Of a stretch of DNA of 64,000 bases, positions 30,201 to 36,700 are shown piece by piece. Where the stretch lies: NCBI RefSeq assembly GCF_012726295.1, contig NZ_JABAOB010000001.1, positions 558,001 to 622,000 of the forward strand, in the 5' to 3' direction. Source of the DNA: Chitinophaga sp. Ak27. GTDB lineage: Bacteria > Bacteroidota > Bacteroidia > Chitinophagales > Chitinophagaceae. Both the position numbers and the translations under genes were made by a program. Every line of letters begins with the position of its first letter. Position 1 is the stretch's first letter. Under the pieces are notes generated by a model. It saw only the letters and a list, made by a program, of their open reading frames with translations, was not told where the DNA came from and made no database searches.

Positions 30201-30649
30201 TCAGTGAGGGCTTCTCCCAAAGTGGTTTCCGAGCGCAGGTCTTTGTCAAATGCTTTTACGGTGAGATGTGGGGCAGGCGTATTATCCGGTTGATATACTG
30301 TACCCGTTACAATAGCGCTTTGCACGCCATCGTGGCCGCTTTTCGATTCTACCTCCAGCGTTATTTCTTCTGTTGTTTCATGTACATTCCAGCTTTTTGC
30401 ATCATGGCTGCCGGAAAGGATTACTTCTTCCTGCCATACCCGGAAATAAATCTGCGGGTTATGCCTTAGTAATTCCTGTACCAGGCCTTCGTTGAAAGTC
30501 AGCATAAACCGGCCATTTTCGTCGGTAATACCGTTGGCGAGTGGCACGTTGATGAGTGCTTCGGTGCTCCAGGCCTCTATCCTCAATCCGTGGAGGGGGT
30601 GGCCAGTGCGGGAACTTTTAATGAACCCTTTGATGAGGTGTGCTTTCAT
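21284..30649 (-). CDS. insecticidal toxin complex TcA-type subunit (3121 aa)
   Basis: The pentameric pore and translocation subunit of a Tc (ABC) toxin: TcA binds the target cell and injects the effector carried in the TcB-TcC cocoon. The ATG at 30647-30649 (MKAHLIKGFIK) was chosen over an upstream in-frame start at 30754, which would lie inside tcBC. Two transthyretin-like domains come first (about residues 1-110 and 125-230; TDENGRFMLTFNEG, LTDANGKYSIPYDQR). The VRP1/SpvA-like domain has LCECMDCRSVYGPAAYLADV (about 665). The ABC-toxin N region has LNVIQPVEDALRPQKRDALV (about 1590), followed by a neuraminidase-like region (about 1750-1900). The pore-forming region has a Gly-rich hydrophobic segment (about 2555-2680), and the TcB-binding domain has YPGHYLRRIKAISVSIPC (about 2820). 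It is longer than the roughly 2500 aa of Photorhabdus TcdA1, partly because of the N-terminal extension. It follows tcBC by 82 bp. Confidence 0.93.
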   Translation of the reverse strand: MKAHLIKGFIKSSRTGHPLHGLRIEAWSTEALINVPLANGITDENGRFMLTFNEGLVQELLRHNPQIYFRVWQEEVILSGSHDAKSWNVHETTEEITLEVESKSGHDGVQSAIVTGTVYQPDNTPAPHLTVKAFDKDLRSETTLGEALTDANGKYSIPYDQRLVERNEYQRADILMRVYKDSQLLFETDINDIVFNAPARVNIDIHLKESPGNTSSEYENYLRILSPVTGKITLDTLEESTTHPDITFLNRETGIDYHHLEYLALSYRIRQQFQFEPAFFYAIFREGTLLKNDLQQWLTTRVTINISSDVKSLVYETALVDTDTISTAITDAIAAHIIPDISKVLPVMLRQLQGLQEEAKKYIQEERPRQWANLLVGSVKDGSYKKLVELISQNAGGNLPQLLNNLITANPFLNAATANDAAVNINIASLLGTDDTLIQHVKASAKIKDEQEVSQLAALSTDEWKNMLNRLPDEQLRASMTASTDALDTHATILQGRFRQKYPQVAFMADFKRDQPAAMEEMKQLPVIDLGGKPIDTQLKDSPLSDNAKAQLRSLQRLYKLTPDYNKAKKLQADQLTSAYHIVGLGQKQFVTRYSKDQTFTEKEAAAVYQKAVNIHTAAMTLGAELKEYGSAGKLKALNGEALSLKIEQVSKDFPNLKSLFQETDLCECMDCRSVYGPAAYLADVLQFLKNRLLANGTKTAKDVLFTRRPDIGDIDLNCDNANTPIPYIDLVCEVLEDAVSPDLGILLDNSYTADIVVGKINGHLLKGLTDNGVKHVTDQALLYPKYSAAGVDTYMLRDTQSTTKISAEGSGWRVRQLRQTHLGAAELNAAPEYVNDAAYQALSVSHISFGLPFDIYQQRSNSLLEIVNIERADLMDTLGNAAGPDAPSKAAVYLKISPAERTLIVTPDPTTAGQAVYWNTGALPLITTLQEVDVFLKKSGLSYVDLQQLLTESFINPGNNLFIQHLDNTCDTAKKIIANLDEPALDRIHRFLRLYHRTAISMDNLNSIIMYTDLGNQQLNDATLVLTADLLKLQNSLGITLEQALSFYGQQPVSLYTSVYLNRIATNPIDEAFTVKNIVANELLPVGSRDTLSAHLTTLGLSLKLKAADITFLISQLNPADTTLTRDNLAFLYRHGLLANLLGLKVQELFSYSSLATLPLFTTPAGTSGLVASVRFMQAAGFTVSDLQWFLQNSDPTGLLTMQDTAITTWLTTLQGAYQQAFNATRSAFNAALTPDENKNGLKQQMNLLPGIAAAAVDKMLAIISNTFADALSPQAYVAANLGVYFDTLDIQSKITTLLALAPGDPNIPAAQNALIQSFSTPISLYLFQAAKKTALYNAVQNTFGTTDVVTQVLLQYASLKFPGPAKVLGDVLLDDLLIDQVNMPPVPPVITPAGFEKQYRAIRLLKLMVSYFNRISIQAKDLQWFLQNNAVMGWLELDTLRYQGDVPAADFDKWVKWQTALQLMQNDGTVQSPADPNVILSWTDVWGQVASGAAQLDTIHTLTLFTGWDINDVNDLVTWYGYTYPADFKLPATWQRLGAATAALRLLGVPTVTATQFIKPVLTNVEADLITQTLRNKYDDKQWLNVIQPVEDALRPQKRDALVAYLLAFNPDLNGPDDLYDYFLMDVLMQPGQPSSRIVMAHGILQLFIQRCLMALEPNAIADVTQDDGWSQWLWMKNFQVWVANRKVFLYPENWIQPELRTDQSYFFADLISELQQNEITDDNVETAAIHYLEKLDDVASLDVRACYYDVSTYTMHVIARVRGGSTYYYRTGVKERKWEPWTKVDVDISGDHLLAYMLNNRLFLAWHLPTEEIQQGQNVSIPSTPINQPVAAPLKRYKIQLATSECINGVWQPKRTSQDVLYTGYYNDLNPVKDTFRMLDFDMGTVGYGILCTFDGYAIGMFNLTGCKGYPEVANWGGQSLPYLDLIPDFMDTRFLQMQYRENDNRSLDTLSMRSILSPYKYEAILNKTPGIFRITYPHEFSLIDWIYVALELMSAKNGYRTNSEFASDRRLVLPMASFMPFFYADGSREYVIIPGFFGEDGKNERTFSDIYKFVTDLIALVVKYVKILLADPAHDLNKLLQQLYADPEYIRLTAEWDFYKKHKPQLMFRNFYHPLVCYIKSTVYKGGLPAIMTYEVQSKVNSFNFNTTYQPQSPVAKPYPVENIDFDAEGSYSSYNWELFYHLPFFIGNQLSQNQQFEEARKWYHYIFNPIGGAGGSAPQKYWITKPFHEFFDYVNQRIDTILTDIASDPTGTVYKDLVNAVESWRENPFMPHEVARTRPLAYQKALLMKYLDNLIAWGDNLFMQNTMESLVQATQMYILADKLLGPKPMIIPPAVPVPDETYNQLELKLDAFSNAMVDLENLVPDLNLLPHKGAELPTPHNTVSSLYFCIPANDHLLSYWDTIADRLYKIRNCEDINGVHRVLALFAPPIDPGMLVRAAAAGLDISAVTAMLNAPLPLYRFHVILQKATELAEQVKAMGAALLSALEKKDNEALALLRAGEEIKLQQQLLLIRQTQVEEATQSIDALQKTKAISQKKFDYYSSRDFMNGWEIAQAGISAGAIISEIVATVLDATSGGTHMIPIITGGGAGFGGSPVVTVSFGGNNVGSSTGQFGTLFRGIAGILHSTSGLIGNIGAYQRRMDDWNLQKDLASLEMAQVDQQIVVANIRKDIAVKETTTQQLRIQQAQEVNTFMTSKYTNKDLYAWMTGQISTLYFQSYQLAFAMAKQAEQCYQFELAADSDVIQYNYWDTMKKGLLSGDRLLLDVKRLESNYLKNNQREFELTKNISIAALSPEALMQLRNTGQCDINIPEMLFDMDYPGHYLRRIKAISVSIPCISGPLVAVSCTLSQVSNRYRKNTQLNPAGADAYDKYVEKDGGDDRFTYNIGAIQSIATSHAQNDTGLFELNFHDDRYLPFEGTGAISSWHLEMNDPASLAQFDYQSITDVIIQMSYTSRQGGGLFKKETTDYLKILFKKIVDSVPVAGLFRMFDLRHELSDNWYAFMNGTGTFSGSLTKAGLPYFTQNNAIKVTIQSVALFVLTSNSGNLMVSVNGAAAQAMTKNASKFGSQIQLIDPISVITGSLKLPGDHIDYNFTVQNFNAVKGTIAGAWLIVNYTME

Positions 30650-30686
30650 TTTTTTTGGAATTAGAACAATGAAGAGGGATGTACAG

Positions 30687-30720
30687 GGCGCCGTGATAAT
30701 CTTCCGGTTAACACGGCGCC
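30687..30720 (-). promoter_or_regulatory. intercistronic hairpin between tcBC and tcA
   Basis: A perfect 9-bp G+C-rich stem (GGCGCCGTG at 30687-30695 with its complement at 30712-30720) lies 12 bases after the tcBC stop and has a 16-nt loop. There is no U-run, so it is not a classical terminator. It could stabilise an mRNA end or cause partial termination. TcA is needed at five copies per TcB-TcC, which makes differential expression across this point plausible but unproven. Confidence 0.45.
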
Positions 30721-30731
30721 GGCTATACGTT

Positions 30732-33700
30732 TTATTGCTGGGCCTGTACCCCACCTACCGTGGCGGCTGCAGGAGCAGCCACATTGGGCGTCAGACTTAG
30801 ATATGGGCTGAGATAAGTTGGGTTGAATACCGTTGGAGTAGCAAGTCCTGTTACAACAGGTGGCATTACCGGGCCGGTAAGGTGCGTACCTGCAAAGCTC
30901 ACAATGTTGTTATAATCATTTGCACCAACGAAATTGGTATATGCCGTGATACTACGTCCGGTTTCATTAGCGAGTGACTGCACCGCTGCCGGGTCATGCG
31001 CTACGTTGCATGCAAGTACCATGGCCCTTCCACCGGCAGTACTCTGTATTGTAGGCGCCAGCTCTCCTACCGGCACCAACGTACCGCCTACATCTACCAT
31101 GCCTGGCACACCATGCGTACTCAACACCTGTACGCCTCTAGGCACCGTTGGTGCAAACGTAGCTCCCTGTCCTGCTAAAGCCGGGTCGGGAGACAACATC
31201 CGGTAAGATCCGGAGGAGAACCGGGAAATGCCGAACCTGGCTACCCCTGTTCCCAACTCTGCTACATTTCCGATCAGCGCGCCTCTTTCCAGCCCCTGTT
31301 CGCCATCTACCGCCACGCCCACGGTACCGCCTACCAATCCACCCGGTGAACTGAGGGAAGACACGGTACTCAATGCGTGTCTCATCTCCTGGTCTTGCGC
31401 TGCGGTAGTACCCCCGCTATAGGAAACACCTAATTGCACTGCACTCGCGGTCGTTACCGCTACACCGCCTGCTGTGGCCATGGCGCCTGCTGCCAGCACC
31501 AGCAAAGGCGTGGCGGCACCGGCAGTGAAGATGGTAAGCAAACCGGCGCCCAACAATAACAGGCCACCGAGTAAGGTAGCTCCACCACGGCTCCAGAACG
31601 AACGTTCTCCACCACCTCCTCCGCTGCCGCTGCCTCCCGGTGTGCCGTTAGGACTGCCGCCAGATGTACCCTGCGGGCTGCCACCGGCACTGCCTTGCGG
31701 ACTACCTCCCGGTACTCCGCCCGGAGATCCGCCCGGGCTGCCCCCAGGCCCTCCTCCGGGAGATCCTCCGGGTGTGCCACCTGCAGCGCCTCCCGGCGTA
31801 CCAGTAGGGCCGCTTTGCGGATGTGTATCCGGTGGTGGCGCACCCGCATCTCCCCCACTACCGGCGCCAGCGCCTGTAGGCGGCGGTGTGGTACCGGAAC
31901 CTGAACCGGAACCCGACCCGCCTCCACTGGGATGTGTAGCACCTGAACTATGGTGACTACTACCACTTCCCCGCGGTATGCGGTAAAGATTGTCATCACC
32001 GAAATTCCACCTGCCGCCGGTACCACTCGCATTCGGTTCCCAGGTAGGCATCCTGCGGAAATCATATCCCTGTTTTCTCAATACATTCCTGATATCCGAT
32101 TCTGTTTCGCGGCCGGTAGCATGACCAGAAATCGTTACCCGTCCCCCATCGGTACCGGTAGGGTCCTGTATCATCACCGGGTTATTGGAACAATAGCAAT
32201 ACAAATTCAATCCATCTACAAACCCCGCAGGATCGCTGCTGATCCAACGCCCAAGCCAGGCCGCATAGTAACGCGCGCCGAAATAATAAAAACCTGTTTC
32301 CTCATCTCTTTCCTTACCGCAGAAACGATATCGCTTCATACTAAGGTCAGCACCGGGCTTGGCAATACGATAAGCAGACGTACCGAAAGGATGATATTCT
32401 TCATAAGAGATCACGTCTCCTGTACTGTTGGTTTCCATCACTGCGGAACCAATATGGTTACCATACTGATAGCGTACTACCGGGGCGTTTAATGCTGTAC
32501 CCGGGTCGCTGCCCAGCGTATCAATGGTTTTGGTATCTACCTGGGCAATGACGCCGGCATTATCTGCTATCCGCAATGTGTACCGCTCAAAATCGGGCGT
32601 CCCCATCCCGGTACTTTCCTGATAGATTTCCACCGCACCGAGATAAATACGCTGCAGCTTTTTTCCGCCGATGCGTTCTATAATTTTCCGGCACCGTTGC
32701 CCGCCGGAGCCATATACATAATAGGCCTGTCCACCACCACCGAGGTTAACACCGCTCAGCTGAGACTGGAAATTCCAGGTCAGGCTGTTGGGCGCCGATA
32801 AATGCGGCATGGAAGCCATATTCCCTCCTGCATTATGCACATAGGTACCTGAAAATATGCCTGGCCCATCGCCCGGCATACTGGTGGCCTTTAACCGGTT
32901 GGTCACGTTGGATGGATCATCCTCGTATTCATAGCGATACCGCTGCTGCCAGGTGGCAGCGGGGGCATTGTGTTTCAGCCACCGGATATTACCACAATCA
33001 TCAAAATCATATTGCTCCGTATACATCCTCACCGCCGTACTGTTATTCATTTCCGGCAATTGCGGAATAAATGCGATGTCCATATTGTTACGCTGTGTAT
33101 CCATCGACAAGCCGGCGTGCTCTCTGCCACTGGCTTTTGTCAATTGATAAATGGCATTGTATTCAAACTTTGACTCAGGGTATACTACAGTATTCTTAAA
33201 AAAATGTGTTTGTTGTGCATCATCCCTGATCTGGGTGATGTTACCAATTGGATCGTATGTGAACGAAATATTTTGCAGCGCTTCCGGCGCGGTATCTGTA
33301 TCCTTTTGCAGCGTTAGCAAATCCGTCAGACGGAAGGTAAGCGGATCATAGAAATATTTCGTTATCGTGCCATTTCCATATTGTGCCATTTGCCTTTGCC
33401 CTCTTGCATCGTAGTCCTGGTTCTTCAGGAAGGGTATAAACGCCCCAACCCCTCTGGGTTTCACATTCAGGGTAGCAATAAAATTGGCTTCATTGTAGAT
33501 TGGCTGTACAATGGATTGATCCGGCAAGGTAGCCGTCATAGGCCGGTTCAGCGCATCGAAGGTACCGGCCGACCTATAAATAGTCGTTTCCAGCAGGGGG
33601 TCAGCAGCGGTAAGAATATCAGGAATGACGATGAGCCCTTTCAATGGTGTCCAATCTATCAGCTGCTGATAATCTTTGGTTAACCTTTTCTCAGCTGCTG

Positions 33701-36700
33701 TAGTGTTACCTTTAAAATCGATGCCTTTGATCGTACTTACTCCACTTTGGTCGTATACCTGGTATATCTTGCCTTTCATGTTGAGCGCCCTGGCCTGTGC
33801 ATCGGGAAACAAGTCGCCGTACACCACGCGGGCATACAACCATTCAGTAGCACCCACTTTCAGATAGCTGCTCACTGGCCTGTCGAGGTCATCGAACTCA
33901 AAACGATAGTACTGTCCGCCACCATTCCACATTTTATATATACGGCCCTGCACGTCCTGGAATACCCATTTCTCGCCTTTCTCCGCTGTTTTGGAATACA
34001 TAGGTCCGCCTGCCATGTTGCTGGCGCCAAAGCTGATCAATCGCTTCAGCTGATCAAACGATTTTGAGTACCGCCCTAACGCATCTGTTTCCACCCATAC
34101 GGCAGTAGTTTTACCAGCACCATAATCTGATACGGTCATCAATGGCCGGCCGATGGCATCGGAGTGAAACATGGCCGGTGTAAGGTTATGGCGTATAGTA
34201 AGCCAGGCAGCCCTTGTTTCCGGATCGGAAGGTTCCGGATCGCCTGATAAAGGGCTTCCCCGGTCGCTATACCACTGACTGGCGGCTACGTTATCATTTA
34301 CATCAAAAGACTTAAAATACCAGGGGGTAAATTCAATATGGGAAAATGTGCCGTTCGGGAAAACAGTTTTTATTAAGCGTCCGGTAGGATCATAATAACG
34401 GGTAGCAGTGACGCCGGTTTCCACCAGCTCAGCTTCTGATTCATAGTCAAACGTAGTACTGAAATAAGGCTCATATTTCTTTACCGCGTTGCCTTTGTTG
34501 TTATAGATGGTCCGGCCGTTGCCTACCCAGCGGGGATTGGCATCTACTTCGTCTACTGTATGGGTAACATTGTTCCATACTTTGGCCTTGCCGGGATTCA
34601 CCTGGTTCTTGGTCATGATAACAGCGCCGCTGCCATTGGAATAAGCGTAACTTTCCTGCCACCGTGGGTTGGCGGCGCCATGCTGTTCCCTGCTGAAGCA
34701 GTGTACATAATTAGGTTTGCCATTATTCACCCAGTTAAACAAGTCGTACTCCATGCGGTTGGTCGGATCTGCCAGGGTATCACCATCGCTGCTACCGGCT
34801 TTGCCCATCACAGCAATTTTAACAACAAATCCCAGCTCGTCGGTTTCCACAGCAGAGCGGTTGCCATTGATATCGGTAATCTGGTGAGGCTTTAATACGC
34901 GGTAGTCATTATCTGCCTTAACGGTATTCCCGATGGCATCCGTGCTGCTTTCCACCAGTATATGCAGGGCATCGTATTGTATATGATGCTCCCTGCCAAA
35001 TACATCTTTGGTGCCGGTGGGGATGTAAAAATCTGCTGCCGGTGTAGCAGAAAAAATATCCGTCCCGGAGGGAGCCCACCAGTGTACATCGGCTTCTGTG
35101 TGGGTATAACCTGCGTTTGCCAGCATAGAGGAAGTTACTTCCGTACCATAGTATTTGGTCACCAGGTTTTGGGTAAACGTGAGCTGGTATTTTTTATGGA
35201 CAAATCCAAGCGAAGAAAGCGTGCCTAATGCCAGGGGACCTGATAAATCATCTTTCAGGTAGTAGATGCGGCCATGCGCGGATAATCTCTTCTGTACACC
35301 TCCACTGAATTCTTCTTCGTACTGGATAACAGTAGCGGCAGGTATTCCTGCCAGGTCAGTTCTATGCAGGTAAAAGCCCGGAGGTTGACTGATACCACCT
35401 ACTTCGTAAGCGCGCGATTCGCATTGCTCGCGAAGGCGGTAGGTATCCTCTGCGATCACATCTTTCGTATATCCTGTTTCGTTATAGGTAATGTGGAGTT
35501 GTCGTTGTTCGTCCCATACTTTATCGGGGATATCGTTGGGTGCAGCGGGCCGGCTTAACCGCGGATATATTACCGCAGCAGCTTTCGTTGTATAGCCCAG
35601 GTCGTCTGTTTCCAATACAAAGGAATGGGCAATACGGGGGTCTGCCGGGTTTCTTTCATAGGCATAAGTAATACTTTCCGATGGCAGCAGCTGGAAAGAC
35701 GCATAACGGTTACTTCCTTTGGGCTGAATCAGGCGTATTTCATTGTTGGCCTGCATGGCAGTATAGGGATAGGACCGTTGCGGGCTGCCATCAAACGCAT
35801 ATACTTCTGTGCGCAGGTGCTGTCCTTTGCAGGCACGTAATGCTTCATGGATTTCGTAGGGCTGCAAACCCACCGGCAATATCGGATCTGGCATGTCGTA
35901 AGGCGTAATGCCATTAAAATACTCTGCGGCACATTGGTGCAACAGTCGCTGATTGGCCAGGTAAGCACCGGTATGGAACCAGGAAATGGTGGTAACGGGT
36001 GGTTGGTGCAGATCTTCTTCTACCACGTTCAACGCCACATTGACTACAAACTGGCTGAATACTTCGGTATCATCCTGCTCTACCCGGGCAAATCCCCGGA
36101 ATTCTTTCTCTGTAGCATCGTAATAGCCGTGGCGATAACGGTAGGTGTTGGTAAAAATAGTTTCCCGTATCTTATCGGCAGTGGTGACGCGGGAAATACA
36201 ATGCACCGGGAATGGGAGCTTCGTGATCCAGGGAATACCTCTCCCTTTATCTTCCAGGTAGTAGAAGGTAGAAGATTTATATTCGATGGTCACTTCCCTC
36301 CCGCAATTATTTTTATACCCAATCAGCAATGCCGGTTTCCTGCTTCCCATCAGGTCGATATACTGCAAGGGGTTACTGGCTATCGGCGACGCATATACGA
36401 TAGCGGCAGTACCTGCCCCAAGGAAATCCATCACCGCTATATGCGACATTTGGTCTACTGCGGGAAAAGCGGTGATCACTTCCGGCGCAGCTGCCCATTC
36501 GTTACCATTCAGGTTCATCCATACACTGAAATTATTTTTACCCAGGTAGATCACATCTGTGGTACCGGAACCATCGATGTCTGCCAGCCTGAGGTAGGCG
36601 GGATTGAACTGCTCGGGATAATCGAATACCGGTGCATGGTCCATATTTACTTTGGCGCCAAACCGGCCATAACCCAGGTTGGGCCAGTAGCAAATCTCCC

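Noticed and set aside
31474..31956. Proline-rich plus-strand frame, and the repeated DNA as a possible CRISPR or satellite
   Set aside because: It is the complement of the Gly/Pro-coding repeat of the toxin. The units are short, irregular and codon-phased, without spacers.
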